DNA of 64,000 nucleotides. Source: Earliella scabrosa (Eukaryota > Basidiomycota > Agaricomycetes > Polyporales > Polyporaceae). Positions 23,275-38,865 of the stretch are shown here, one piece after another. Location of the stretch: assembly GCA_022605405.1 (NCBI GenBank), contig JABYQQ010000008.1, positions 2,108,001 to 2,172,000 of the forward strand, written 5' to 3'. The notes under the pieces are model-generated. The model was not told the DNA's origin. It made no database searches and saw only the letters and a list, made by a program, of their open reading frames with translations. The stretch's first letter is position 1. Every line of letters starts with the position of its first letter. The translations under genes and the position numbers were made by a program.

Positions 23275-24469
23275 GCGCGGTCTGGTCCCCTGATCTTCGC
23301 AGTTGCGAGGGCTTTGCACCATGAACGCACGCAAGCAGCGTTCGCGTATAACGAATGTTCATCACGTGGACTCTTGGATTCTTGGCTACTATTCATACTC
23401 CGGACAGTCGCATTTCGCCCTTGGACACTTTGCTACACTGACCTGCACTTATTCGCGCCATGACGTTACGTTACGCCTCGTTATGGGATACTCTGTATAA
23501 GTACTTCACCAACTGTCACTCACCTGAACATAATAGTATGGTACTGCACGTAACCGAGGCAAATGTCTTGACTCTCGGGTTGACAGCGTGGCTATCGGTA
23601 AGCAGCTGCTTATCAGCATGATTGAAAGACGGGTAGAATCTGGGAAGACAATGCGAGACCCTGGGGCGGCCTGCCAGTGTACAACTCCAGCCCAGCCGCG
23701 TCATCATGGTTGACAAGCTCGTTGTTCTTGTCCTCTTCGGAATCTTGTATAATGCAGAATGCGCCGACCTAGACGAATTTGATGCCGAGCCTGTGAGTGA
23801 TGGTAGTAGCAATGGCATCCGTAATGGTTGTCGGGATGATGGACGGGTCGATGCGAGCCGTTCGGATTGGACCCAGAGTTTTGTATGATATTTGCCATTC
23901 TCAAAAATAGGTAGAGAATGCGCCGCGATTCAATGATGTCGCCTTTCTGAGCCGTGACTCACCGTAGGTTAGTACTAGGAGACGATACTATCGATCTTTG
24001 GGAAAGGGAAGTCATCATTGATTCATCGTAGTCCGATCTGTGTCGTTAAAGCGTGCATTTTGAAGCGTGCATGAAGGTCGTTGAGGTTACGGCACGAGTC
24101 CTCAAGCTCCAAGCTCAAGGCCTCAGCGAAGTTGTAGGAGTTACCAGAGGAATACTCAAGGAATACTATACACGTCCCGCAAGCGCCTATCATCCTCACA
24201 CGGTTCGAAGTCGAACTCGCCTATACTTCAACGGCCTTCTGCACTTCCTCTTCTCAGGCTCTTCTCGTGGTCGTGCAACCGATTTCGCCTACAGGCAATG
24301 AGGATTTGTGGGCGCACTTGCGATAGCCGTTGTGCATGGTAATGGCGTGGCAGCCTCAAGGCCTCCAGCGACGTGGCCGAGGCCCAATGATTCAGAACTC
24401 GAAATTTCTCCTCGTGATACTACCGTGACTCTCAGCTTCTGTCCGAGCCCCCTCCGAGTCTGGTCGACG
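23275..24469. other. Intergenic, no supported gene
   Basis: No open frame with family resemblance. The stretch 24090-24130 repeats short CTCAAG(C/G) words. It is presumably the 3' UTR of the oxidase and the promoter or 5' UTR of the F-box gene; the F-box frame is open upstream to 24308, so a longer N terminus is possible. Confidence 0.45.
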
Positions 24470-25823
24470 ATGTCTCACTCGCGAACAGCGAGCTCCCAAA
24501 GCTCCGCTCTGAGCAACGATAATGCGCCCAGCGATACGGCCGCCATACCTGACGCTACTGGCACAGACGACTATCCTACCAATTCACCTCTCCTCAACGA
24601 GGACATCCTCGACCTTATCATTGAGGAGGTGACTCGAAACTGCAACAATCGGACACGTCAAACAACGCTGTACGCGTGTGCGTTGACCTGTCGAGACATG
24701 GTACTGGTGTCGCTGTGTTATCTCTATCACGACGTTGTCCTCTTCACGCGCAGGCAATGCGCGTGCTTCGCACGAACAATCAGCGATGCCGACGACGTGG
24801 CCGCAATAGTGCGACAGCTGACTATCGAACTCTCCTCTGTGTTCAAGCGAGACGACGATATTCGGGATCTGCCCCTTCCGCCCCACGTCATCGCGCGATT
24901 GAGCAACCTCCGGAGAGTCGACATCAACGGAATGATACAGAGGAACTTCTACGACTTCTATCCCTCCCCACCCACTATCCTCGCGTTCATCTTGCAATTC
25001 TCTGTGTGTCCCGTGCTCGAAGAGCTCAACCTCGCCTTGGTGCGCTTTGAGAGCTTCGCAGACGCCATCCGCCTAGTTTGGTCGTTCCCCACCATCCGCT
25101 CTCTCACATTCGTCGTCGTGGGATGGAATCCGGACAAAGTGCAAGAGTTGCCCGACCCGGCCATGTACCCTGGGCACTGTCGTAACCTGACATCTCTCAC
25201 CGTACGTCTTCTGCCCACTCAGCCCCTTGTAGTTGGGGTATATTCACACCATGGTACGTAAACAGCTCCGCATCCATCAAGTGCTCGACCTATCCCTTCA
25301 GGCATGGGGAACGAAGATCACAAGTCTGCACCTGTCAGCACCGCGGGGCAAGACCTGCATGAACAATCTCGAAGGCACGTACTGCTAGTATGTGTATCGT
25401 TCGCGTATGAGGACTGATGCCACGCTATGCCACTCATCAGGACTCGAAAATTTCACCCGCCTTGAGACACTCAAGCTGACATTTAGTGACGAAGACATAC
25501 GTCTCATCTCCCCTGTGCTCGACAGAGTGCGGTCCAAACGGATCAAGGTCCTGACGTTCATGCTTCGCACCGACAAACAACCGCGCGCGACCACCTTGCG
25601 GCAACTCGCTGAGCTCAGATTGGACGCTGTGCTGGACGAGCCTTGGTTCAGAAGGTTGCGGAGCGTGTTGCTCTGTGTTGAGACCAGAGTACCTCGCGGA
25701 GAGGAGCTCGATAAGGTCGGATGGGTCGCCGACATCAAGGAACGGCTGCCCGGCCTTCAGGCGCGCGGTATACTGAAAACGGTGGTCTATGGCAGCAGGT
25801 ACCGTCATTTCTATCCGTCTTGA
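24470..25823 (+). CDS. F-box-type protein with a candidate GC-AG intron
   Basis: Exons 24470-25201, 25266-25374 and 25441-25823 give 407 residues. The protein starts MSHSRTASSQSSALSNDNAP, a Ser-rich lead. The F-box-like segment LLNEDILDLIIEEVTRNCN ... LYACALTCRDMVLVSLCYLY then follows the usual spacing (LxxDILxxI, L..CALTCR). Downstream are Leu-rich segments (LSNLRRVDINGMIQR, LEELNLALVRFES, IRSLTFVVVGWNP, LEGLENFTRLETLKLTF) like those of the expanded agaricomycete F-box/LRR family. The only way to keep the third exon in frame is a donor reading AAG|GCACGT, a non-canonical GC donor, with acceptor CATCAG at 25440. Adaptor role in ubiquitin ligases is inferred from the family. The start at 24470 is preferred over upstream in-frame starts because the region before it is low in coding character. 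Confidence 0.7.
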
Positions 25824-25933
25824 TCTCGGGGCAGAATCGCTCATGATACAATTCAGACTGCAGGCCATAGGGCTTTGATACGAGCGGACCGCGGCCTCAG
25901 GCCTCAGGTTTCGCGAAGGACTCCATCGTGTGT

Positions 25934-27983
25934 TCATAGTATCAGTAGACATTGTTCTATCGTACGGTCTATGGGCCGGACGCGAAGACTACATCTCCTC
26001 CACAGATTGTTACAACTGATCGCCTGCGGTTCGACTATGCTCTGCATGAACGCGTCCCCGTCCGCGCGCCTTGCAATCAAAGGGAAAACATCGACGGCGC
26101 CGGACAAGTGGAACACTCCTGCCAACGCGGCATGCAGCCGGAGCAGCTCCGGGTCAGGGAGATCGACGCTGACCGCGATGTGGACACGCTTCCCAGATTT
26201 CTCATGAATGGGGATCTCGTCGCTGTGGTCCTTGAATGCGATCTCCAAGTCTTCTGGGAGGCCGTACACAAACAGGTGAGTTGCTTGATGATTGTAGACC
26301 TTGACCACGTAGCGATTGGAGATCTGCGAGACGGTAGTGAGAATGATGTGGCGGAAGCCACTAGATGTCGGACGCCGCGACGCGGGAATGCGCACCTCGG
26401 TGGGGTGTAAGCACCAGCTGAACTCGTGGAACTCGTCTTGTAAGTGATGATTGAGCAAGAACGCATTCTGGGGTGTATCCAGGAGACTCGGATTGTGGAG
26501 ATACCTGTCATCCGAGAGTTGACCATAGTAGTCTCGCAAGATGTCGATGGTCACGGACGCTGAGCGAGACTGTAGATCATAGTAATGAATATCCATCTTG
26601 CGTGTGATGGACCATTCGGACATGTACCTTCGATGCGTGGACTTCGCCTTTGCGTGCACTGCTATCGTATATCGCGACCGAACGTTTGAGGATGCGACAA
26701 ACTTTCAAGGTCTCGACGCACATCCGGGTCGGAGGAGGGGGACCGCCAAGGCGAGTTCTCGTACTGTGCGACAAACTGTCGAAGAAACCGCTCAAGTTGC
26801 ATCTGAAGCCGTCGCGCTGAAGGAGCTGCGCGTGAACGGTCAGCTACAACCGGCATGCATCGAACTGGAAAATGCCCAGACCAAGTCTCGCAGATGGTCT
26901 TGTCGGTGACCCTCTTTCAAGCCTTTGTCCATTTCAATGGACGCTACGTCCACGGACGTGGGCGTCGAACTTCCGCCGGCAGAGGCTTCGGCGACAGTTT
27001 GGATGACGCTGTCTTCCTTGGCATAGACTGCGAACGTATGAATGTAAAGCACGTATAAGGATATAGCGTCCGATGGAGGAGTCACGCACACGGCCATAGC
27101 AGGTACGCGGCCCAGGTCGAAGCCAAGGTTTGCAACGCGACTGCAAGCGCCTCGTTCTTGCTCTCGTCTCCGGCATCCATGGTGTTCGCGTAAGTCGCGC
27201 AGGCGCAAACAGCCGCCGCGACGTACCGCTTGCCCTTCTCGAGTCCGAGGTCCTCAGCCGTCGTGTACATCGCGCTGACGAGCTTCCGCACGGTGAGAGT
27301 CTTGTACACCCTGGGCACTGGCATCCGCGCCGCGTGGTCCGAGATGGCACGTCGGACCCAATTCGGAGTGTCAAGGCCGGCGTATCGCTCCGTCTCGAAG
27401 ACGAGGAGGTGCTTTTGCGCCAAGGACCACAACGCCTCCATAGTGTGCTCGTCGGCTGAGCTCGTGAGGATGTCTCGAGTCGTGCGCGCGACTTTGTCGT
27501 ATACTACCAGCCCAGCAATTCCGACTGGGGACGAGGAAGTGTCGGAGGAGGGGGACAACCTCAAGAAGTTGCCATCCTCGGAGAAAGCGGGATGGTTTGG
27601 AGCGTGGAGAGGGGTGTGAGGATGAGCAGCCTGGGACGCTCCGCGTTCGCGATCCTCATCCGAGTCAAAGGAGCCGCCGGATTCCAAGATCATGGAAGCA
27701 CTTGAGGTACTTCGAGCGTGTGTGGGAATCACCGTGGGGTTGTGGTGGGCCGCAGGGAGAGAGCTGGAACTTGAAGAGCGACTCGGGAGCAATGCTGGTG
27801 GTGAGTCGGGTTTGGGGAGAGTCTTGCGGTATCTCGAACCCGGCAGACAAGCTTCCTCCGAAAGTGGACTGCAGGCTGCGGTCTCCGAGTCGTCACGATG
27901 GAAAACGCCTAACGAGGGGAGGAGCAGTCCCGATGGTTACTTACGAGCGTGAGCGTCACACCAGGTTCGGAAGGAAGTGACAT
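25934..27983 (-). CDS. Fungal HNH-nuclease-domain protein
   Basis: Six exons on the minus strand: 27983-27945, 27882-27090, 27027-26882, 26825-26628, 26569-26396 and 26323-25934, giving 579 residues. The N-terminal half is a disordered Ser-rich lead, then a helical region (KLVSAMYTTAEDLGLEKGKR ... LASTWAAYLLWPFYAKED). The HNH part reads LLQRDGFRCNLSGFFD, as in the RDG-x-C-x(2)-TG family opening, then LLDTPQNAFLLNHHLQDEFH, which matches the D/N-N-L-L ... H..FD core. The end SVDLPDPELLRLHAALAGVF followed by HLSGAV is the conserved tail of these agaricomycete proteins. In the second Cys/Thr-Gly position the usual P-TG is NLSG, so catalytic competence is uncertain. Function in the cell is unknown; the family is large in mushrooms. 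The first, 13-codon exon and its acceptor at 27883 are the weakest part of the model. Confidence 0.65.
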
Positions 27984-28263
27984 GACGCGCGTTGGGGTGA
28001 CGTCACCGACCTCTCCTTACGACGCCACGCTGCTCTCTCCCAATAGTCAACTCTCTCTCTCTTCCGACCTATCTACCAGATTGATTGGCTCAAACCGACT
28101 GTCGGTACTCCGTCGTGCGGAAGTGACCCGGTTGACCCAAGCTGGCTTGAATAATTGACAGAGATGTAGCAGGAACGACAGAGGGTGACGCCGGTGATGT
28201 ATACCCACATTCAGAGACCTTCCACGGGAGAGCTCGCCCACACGTGCACGAGGGCACGTCGCT

Positions 28264-31116
<2,853 letters not shown>

Positions 31117-32487
31117 TTATGATTATCGCAGTGGCTCCGTGCCAGGTCGTGTCCGTTCGTAGGCGCCGAGCACACTCGGACCAGCTTCCGAGACACGCGC
31201 ACGCGCATTCCGCTCGTCTTCCTCGCTGCTCCTTCCTATATGTACCGTCGACCAAGGTCATGCCAACATTGAGCGCGGGGCGCCCACTCAGATTGTACTG
31301 ACCTTCACTAGTCTCTGGTACAGTGAACGGTCGAGCCAGTCGCAAACGATCGCGGCCCTTCAAGGAGCATCTCATCTTCAACGGGTCCGCGCTACAGCCT
31401 CAGCGGTCTCCACGAACCTCTTATGAACGCGAGTACAAACCTCCCGGTCAACGACGCCATACGGTGCCGGTCATAGCATTCCGGCCGGAAACGGACCCAA
31501 CATAAGGCTCTATTGGAGGCGTCTTATCCGGACCGACTCATACTACCTCACTGGAATCCGGAGGAGCCACGCTGGACAGTCTCGTCGGTCGTAGTATGCA
31601 TTACTGGTCAAATTTTAGTGACTTGGGCACGCATCGTGTGAGGGACGAAAGGTGCGAGGAAGATATGATCATATGCTGGTACGCTCTCTCATCATCTCCG
31701 ACTCAGTGCCAGTCCCGGTGTCTCACGTACAGCTATAGCTGTTGTAACTTGCAGGGCTGCACGATGCGTTGCATTCTTGGCGCAGATTAGCTCATTTTCG
31801 CTCCGCTAGACGACACCCAACACGACTATCGTGACAGTGTTCTCGTCGCATGCTAACTCACAGATTGTCATCTCTAGCGGGTCCTGTGAACCGTTCGCCG
31901 GCCGCCCCGCCGTTAAGATTGGGGGCTCCGCTTCATACTCAAATTCACAGATCACACCCATCCAGGCGAGTCAATTCGGTGGCGCGACGCAGTGTGCGGA
32001 CTCCTCAATAGCCATACCCATCTGCGACGCATCCGCTTCTGCGGGCTTGCATGCCGCGCACCTCATGGAGTAGACGGGAATCCAACCCCCTGTAAGGCGA
32101 GTGGCTCTTACGGCTTGGAAAGCATGCACAGTAACGTTGATACACGTCCTGAAGAGCAGGATTTCGAAGCCGACGTCTCAATGCATACGTGGCGAACCGT
32201 GGTGTAGCGGCAACAAACAATCTTGTTTGTGGCGAGTTCGCTTTGTTTACAACGTTCGCTTAGCGAAGATTCAAAGGCCGTTCGGCCCGCGCTTAGCTCC
32301 GCCACCCAGCGCACAAAACCACCCGCCAACGACCTTTCTCTCACCGTCTCGTCTCCTGAACGTCGTTTCGGTGGTTGACAGGGGATCCGTTTCAGCGCAA
32401 CCTCTTTGCCCCTCCATTCCAACTCCTACATTATCGCTCTCCGCCGACGGCCAGTTTCCTCGCTCGTCTTACTTTATACCACCACCC
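31117..32487. other. Divergent intergenic region, no supported gene
   Basis: Separates the aminopeptidase (-) and the disordered hypothetical protein (+). An open frame runs in from 32101 ahead of the hypothetical protein start, but it has no clear coding character. No repeats or RNA genes were recognised. Confidence 0.45.
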
Positions 32488-34382
32488 ATGGAGCTCCCGG
32501 AGCCGCTCCTCCCCCATTCTCTGTCCGATCCTCCATCCCGACGCCGTCGCACATCCCTGAGCGGCAAGCTGCTCAACCTCTTCTCGCCCAAACCAAAGTC
32601 CCCGCCCGAACCACCTCCCCGGCCGATCATCTCGCGCCCACAACCACTCCCGAGCCGCATTCCTGTGCGCCACAAGCGCGACTTCCGCGAAGTCGCAGAC
32701 GAGAACGAACCCCCGCCTCACTCGCCGCGGCCGCGCTCGCGCCCGCGTCTTACATCTGACTCTTCTGTGGACACGGTACGTGGTCACAGTACGCCCGAGA
32801 AGCTACACACCCCGCCTCGCCGCAACCAAGCCACGCGCCCGCTCAAGAGCGCGTTGAAGAAGTCTACTGCTGAGAATCAGTCACCCGAGGTCGTGCCTGC
32901 GTCCGCTGCAGGGTCCAGCCGCGCCGCATCCGTGCTAACCACCGCGACTCCGAAGCCCAAGGAGTCGAAGCTCGCCAAGCGTCTCCGCCCCGCCAGTTGG
33001 ATTCCGTTCTCGCCCCGTAACCAGCACCCTCGAGCGTCTTCCCAAGCCGACGCCCCATCGCCCCCGGCCTCTGCCTCGACGTCCAGGTCGAACTCCAAGT
33101 CCGAGAAGAAGCGCGTCGCATTCGCTATGGACAGAGAGCGCTCGCCACCCGGCCTCCGACGGACACCCTCCATGGTGCACATATCCGAGTCCGATTCTGA
33201 CCACTGGGCGGACATTGCGATGGAGCTCGACGACCGCGCTCCGAGCCCAGGGCTATCGTCGGCCGTCAGGAACAAGCGCAAGGCCGAGGACGTTGGCGAC
33301 CCCCGCTACGGCCTCTCCACGTCTCCGCCCGGGTCGCCCATCACAACTCGCAAAGAGCTGCCTGTAGTCCCGTCCCAGCAGCCGCTCGTCCACCGACACC
33401 TCCCGAACGGAGAGAACTCGACGCGCGGCAAGTCGAAGATTTCTGGCGGGCGGCGCAAGCACGCAGACTTGCGCGAGGTGCCGCTCCCCCACGCGGACAT
33501 GTTCACGCTTCCGTCTGCCTCGCCGTCTGGCCAGTCGCAGACGCGGATGGGCGAGATCGCGGACGAGGTGCTGAGGGAGTATGCACGGGCGCAGAGCCAG
33601 GTTTTCCACCCGGTCGTCACCAAGCGCGGCCCTGCCGGCGTGTTGCAGCGCATCAGCGTTGACATTGTCCCCAATGAGCGGCACTCGACCATTTGGGACG
33701 CCAACGACAAGTACGTGTCTTCCGTGTTTCTCTCGGACGCTCTCGCTCACACGCGTCCTTCTCTCTTTCTAGTGATATCTTCGCCTGGGGCGGCACGCTC
33801 CTCCTGCGCGACTCCAAGCCGGCGTCGTATTTCTACCCGCGCCACTGCATCCAAGACGTCCGGATCGAGTTCAGCATGCACCCCGAGCCCGCCGAGCCCT
33901 CCCACCCCTCCACTTTCTCCACTTTCCCAGCGCCGTCGGCCAAGTCTTCTGACATTGACAACGACTCCGACGACGAGAGCGACGCTCTCCCACCCCGCCC
34001 GCAACCCGTCTGGCGCACCACCTACACCGACCACCGCGTCCCGCGCTCCGAGCTGCGCACCCGCCTCGCACCGCACCGCGGCATCGCAATCGAGCCCGAG
34101 TACGTCTTCGTCGGCCCGCCCGCGTCGGACCCCTCTGGCCCGTGTGCGTGGCTCGTGCATTTCTGGGCTCCGGTCCCGCTCTCGCTCTTTGCTGGGGGAG
34201 GGGGACGGTGCAGGACGTTCGTCTGCCGCGCCGCGGTTACTGTTGGCGATTGGGACACGCCGAGGACGGTCGTACCTGCTGGGTGCACGGCGGTCACGAT
34301 TGAAGCGTTGAGCTCGCGGACCGTGCTTGGGCTTGGGACTGATCGTGATGGGAGTCGGGAGGAACGCGACGGCGGCTCTTGA
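32488..34382 (+). CDS. Hypothetical disordered protein, conserved C-terminal segment
   Basis: Two exons, 32488-33710 and 33773-34382, give 610 residues. The N-terminal 400 residues are Pro/Ser/Arg-rich and look disordered, with basic patches such as KKRVAFAMDRERSPP and SALKKST, possible nuclear localisation and phosphorylation regions. The C-terminal part is more ordered: RISVDIVPNERHSTIWDAND, IFAWGGTLLLRDSKPASYFY, PRHCIQDVRIEFSMHP and FVGPPASDPSGPCAWLVHFW read like a folded beta-rich domain. I do not recognise the family. The start chosen is MELPEPLLPHSLSDPPSRRR, the first Met after which composition is uniformly protein-like. The single intron is 62 nt. It converges with the pseudogene region on its right. 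Confidence 0.7.
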
Positions 34383-34563
34383 AGCTTGAACCTCCAGGAG
34401 CGAAGGTAACTGGGTTGCACGAGGGGTAGATGGCTAGTCAGGACAGAGTTGGAGGTCCTAGGCCGCGGTCAACAACGGCTGGGAATCGCGCGTCTCTTAT
34501 GACGCTGCTGGTGTAGTCAGGTAGGTATCTATTTCTCTTTATTCACGCTCCGTTTGTACATCA

Positions 34564-35480
34564 CTAGTATCTGTGTCGTCGCTGTCGCACCTTCGCCTCT
34601 CGTATCTCGTCTCTCGTGCTCCGCGGGCGGGCTCCCTGCTCTCTACATTGGTTATACCACACTTGTGTAGCTTTCCCGCTGTCGTTCACGCTCTCGATGT
34701 AGTAAGTACGACGACCCATGCGTGAGCGCGTGTTCGCCATCGCTACGAGGCTGGATGCATTGCATCGGTACTGCTCCGCGCCCGCTATGGTGTCTCGCGC
34801 GAGGATGACGACTAGGGCATGAAGACGAGGACAGAGCACAGGGCTGTTCTCGGAGAGCATGCGACAGACGTGGTCCACTGAGTCCTCTCCATCTGGAGCT
34901 GGGATACCGTTGTAAACCAGGTAGTCATTCTCCGGCTCCTTCACTTGGGAGAGACCTCGTAGGATACCGACGATGTTGTCCCCGGAAGAGGTGCGCGATG
35001 CGCCCGGCTGTTAGCCCGAGTGAGTGAGTCTCTGGAAGCGCAGAGAGCCGCCGCGTCCAGTAATCGTGCCCTGGCTCCGGTTTGCTGTACGTCCTGATGG
35101 TGCGGAGGAAGAGACCGCCTGAGGAGCCCTCGAGAACGAGGTGGATCAGGGTGCGCGTGGTGCTGACATCGAGCCGGATGATGGGGCCTTCGCCGTGCCA
35201 GTTTGGGAGGAACGAGCTGTCGGACATAAAGTTGGCGGCGGCGGCCATCCCATCGAGGCAAAGGAATGCCGTGCGCGGAAGCTCCAGGCGCCGTAAGATC
35301 GCAATTGACGAATGGAAGCCGGACGAGTGCGAGGTGGTGTGAGGCGATCAACTTCTCTCTCTCGGCCGGATTACCAGCTTCACAGGGTAGTAGGTCCAGC
35401 TGCAGATGATGTGAAGTCGTCGTGCGCGTGGACCGTACGCTTTCAGTATCGGAACCACGTCGTGAATCCGCGTCCGCGTC
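34564..35480 (-). pseudogene. F-box/LRR-type gene remnant with frameshifts
   Basis: The minus strand carries three consecutive blocks of an F-box-family C-terminal half in different frames. The first is HHLQLDLLPCEAGNPAEREK (around 35420-35360). The second is ILRRLELPRTAFLCLDGMAA continuing with LDVSTTRTLIHLVLEGSSGG and LSALPETHSLGLTAGRIAHL (35320-34990). The third is DNIVGILRGLSQVKEPENDY followed by HVCRMLSENSPVLCPRLHAL and an Arg-rich end (34990-34564). The breaks between blocks are frameshifts rather than introns, because no GT-AG pair restores the frame. No F-box proper is present, so it is also 5'-truncated. Its upstream end abuts the importin pseudogene. Confidence 0.55.
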
Positions 35481-35499
35481 AGCGTCGGGGCAGAACAGG

Positions 35500-37333
35500 A
35501 CGCGGCGACGTACATGCACTGGCACGCCGCATATCGCACGCGTGGATGTGCGTCGTTGAGCTCCTGCTGCATCACTTTGCTTGTCCCTTCCCCGATCGCA
35601 GCAATGTCCATGAGGCCCGCATATCATAATCGCCAGTCATGGCTCGCAAGCATGGCGGAGATGAACGAGAACGCGGGCGGATGGACTGCCTGGCCGCCGA
35701 GCACGCACGCAACACGGTCGAGCGAGTGCTCGTAGGTATGCACGAGTCGTCCGTCGGATCGTCCGCGGGCTACAGAGGTGTCAGCGCTTTGAACGCGGAG
35801 GAATGGCGCAGGAGAGACCTACGTCGGCATCGAGCTACGTCTCGGTGTCGTCCTCTGGGATCTCGCCCATGCCCTCGAGACATCCGCGAACGACGATGTT
35901 CGCCCATCCCTCGACCCCCTTGAGCATCGCGGGCTTCGACTCGCTGAGCGTGGTCATGAATTGGAGTGCGCTTGCGCTTTCTGCGCGGTCTAGATGGCAA
36001 AGAAACGACACCGCGGCTCGCAGTAAGTCAAGGTGAACCTAGACGAACATTGATCAGCACACAGAACGCGAAGGTAGGTTCATGATCGCGCGTTGGTTTG
36101 AATCGAATGTATGCTTTGAGCGAGACGACAAAACGCAAGACCTTCGGTAGTGGCGTCGCGTTTGGCATGCGTGCGCGTGACCCCTCAAATACACGCCGCT
36201 GAGGGGTGCGGGGTCTTCTGGAGAACCTACTGGTACGTCATGTTCGTCGGCGGCCCGTTCGCGTTCGCCCCATCGAGTAGATGTCGTACGGCGGCACTGG
36301 CAGGTCCGGCATCATCTCCCCCTCGCCATTCTGCGACCTCGGGATGGACGAACCTTACTCTGCGAGCGGGGAGGCGATGAAAACACTCGCGGTATTCGCA
36401 GTATCGTGGACCATTCCGCTAAGACACCTATATTGAGTGGTTCTCGAGGTACAAGAGTGCGCGCATGGCTGAACTGTCTCCAGGAGACATGTACGGCACG
36501 GCACTTGCGCGCGGGTCCAGGGACGGCATGTCGCGTGCACGCGTGCAGGACGGAGGAAATGATAAAGAGAGGAAAACGTCCGAGAAGAGAGAAAAGGTGG
36601 GCGTATCAGATCGAAACGCCACCGGAGGTTTGATCGTCCGACGGGTGGGGATATGGAATGGGAGAAGAATTGTACACTGAGAATGGCTCACCTCGGTGCT
36701 CTGTGGGTCCTGGAGGTCTGGAGAATGGACACGACGCCGTCGGTGTTGAGGTCGATGATGAGGCGCAGCCGGCGAAGATGCGGAAGCCGGCCTCGCGCGT
36801 GCGGACGTCGGCATCTCCGGCCATGGCGAATGGGCTGTAGGGCGGGCCAGGGATGACCGCGCTTCGTTGCCTGATTGGAGAGGTCGGTAACGGTGTCGAC
36901 CGTCTTCCTACGAGCAATGGTGGCGGGCTCATGGAGGAGTAGGATGCGTTGGAGGGTCTCAAACGCGGGCGCGCCGAGGTGGTCGTAGAGAGCGACGCGT
37001 TGGGAGGTGGAGGAGCGGAAGAGAAGACGTCGGAGGAGAACGAGGGAGAAGGAGCGCATCTTCGGGGTGAATGCAGACGTGAAGATGAGGTGAGGAAAGA
37101 TGGGGAAGGACTCACCAGCTCGGTATCGGCCGAGGTCGCGAACTGTTCCATCGCGAGGAGGTAGAGGTCCGGAGTGCGCGCGAGCCTCGTCAACGCCCTG
37201 CTGCGCGTTGGTCGCTGGAGGACGCGTTGAGGGACAGCAATCGATGTGCGGGACAGGGTATACCTGCCAACCTGTACCGAATCTGATTGTCGCCAACGAC
37301 GACATTGGAGAGTATTTGGGTGATCTCTGCCAT
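35500..37333 (-). pseudogene. Importin-beta family (Kap121/importin-5-like) pseudogene
   Basis: Nuclear-transport receptor, decayed. The minus strand starts at 37333 with MAEITQILSNVVVGDNQIRY. It continues with LARTPDLYLLAMEQFATSAD, then MRSFSLVLLRRLLFRSSTSQ, ARRKTVDTVTDLSNQATKRG, REAGFRIFAGC, IIDLNTDGVVSILQ, DLQDPQSTE, LMFMTTLSESKPAML-type sequence, VEGWANIVVRGCLEGMGEIP, SLDRVACVLGGQAVHPPAFS, ISAMLASHDWRL and DAHPRVRYAACQC, all in importin-5 order. Lesions: a frameshift between FAGC and LIID; another before DLQD; TAG in place of a Trp-type codon near 35830; a frameshift before YEHSL; TGA in place of Arg near 35630; and about a dozen codons missing between QQEL and DAHPRV. Everything C-terminal to about residue 400 is missing. 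A functional copy is expected elsewhere in the genome. Confidence 0.8.
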
Positions 37334-38865
37334 CACTTCAGGGGCCTGGGGGCACTATCACATCCGCCATGTCGTCTGCAGAAAGAGCGTACGAGGCAAG
37401 GGCGTACAGGCAAGTATACCGTGGACAAGTTCGCGACGAGCCCATCTACTCAGGCGCTCGCTGTATCGCCCACGTGCTTCGCGCCCCCTTGGGCGCCCCC
37501 ACTCTCAGCTGCAGGCTGCCATTTCGCGCTCTGCCCATTGCCCGCCCACTGCCCGCGATTTGCTATGCTCGCTCCCCGCGCACGGTGAATATATCCAGCT
37601 GCTTTCGTTCCCTCCCGTCCCTCTCGCCCTTCTTCCGCCCGCGCGAGTGCCACCATATGTTTCGGTCTTTCCTCCTTGCTTGTCGCATTCTCTGCGCTCT
37701 CGACCGGCCTCCTCTCGCGACGTTCAACTATACTCACCGATCTTCTCCCATCCCTGGGGCGCGGGCCTCTTGCGCCCAACAGTGTCCTCTCCTTTTTCCG
37801 CGCCCAGCATTTGTGGCCCAGAACGATCGCGGTCACGTCGGTGGACAGCCTGAGGGGAGAACAGGACGAGGGGATGGGCAGCGGTGGAAGAAGCTCGAGG
37901 ACAAGGACGAGGGGGAGCAAATTCCTGGGCCTTACAGGTGCGCACTCGCTGCTTTTCCCTTCTGCTCTGCCCTTCCGCATTTCCACGTGTCCAGCGGCGA
38001 TGATGTCTGCCGACGGTTGTCGATGCCCGCACCCAATGGTGAGTACTCAAGCCTCAGGTCTTGAGAGTCAAGGAGATGGGCCCCGGATATCACAGTAAGT
38101 TCTGTCATCTCCGCGCGCAGAAGCTCTTACCATGCATGTATGTCCCACCCTCTTCGTACGTGTTGGCGATCGTGCTGACTGACATACATGCGCTTCGCTT
38201 CTGTAGACAGACATCCTTGCAATGCTGTGACCCCTCGCCAACGCGCTCGTGACATTCGTTCTGCACTGGAACTGGCCGACGACGACTTCTTAAGGACGCA
38301 CTCAAGGACCCCGCGTCGTCACACGCACAACTCGCCTGCCGAGACAATTCGCGCATCGCGTTGCGGAGCCGATGCCGTTCCTGCGCTACATGTTCACTGA
38401 GCTCGTTCACGACGCGCCCCCTCCCCATCCTACCCGTCCTCCTCACGCCACCAAGCCCGGTTGGTTTCCTACTGGTAGAAGGAGAGTCGAGCGGCGGTAT
38501 TGGTGCATTGACTACTCGGAGGGGCAGTTGTGTCTCGATCCGCTTGGGGAGCCGGCAGCTAGGCAAGTCTTGGACACTGAGGGGCTTACTTTCGTTCCGG
38601 TATCATGTCTACCCGCTACCGTCCGCCTCCGCATCATGATCTCCAAGACGGCGGAGGTGCTTATCTTTTGGTGGCATCCGTCGCGCCCTCAGGCTGATGC
38701 GTGATTGGCATATGAACGTGCAGGAGCACCGAGGTCATATTCTGTCATGTCAATGTACCCTTACTGTCACGACCCGTTGTACTTGACCACCACCGCCGTA
38801 CCAGGGTGCACGCGCGTCCCACTGGGCCTCTGTCTCGGTACCGGTATGCACGAGAGTAGGGATGG
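37334..38865. other. Region without a confident gene
   Basis: Several overlapping open frames on the plus strand (around 37600-38060) and one of 110 codons at 38372-38704, opening MPFLRYMFTELVHDAPPP and containing YWCIDYSEGQLCLDPLGEP, look partly protein-like. None matches a family I know, and no consistent exon structure emerges. A plausible splice donor, CCCAATG|GTGAGT, lies at 38039. It may be a decayed gene. Confidence 0.3.
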
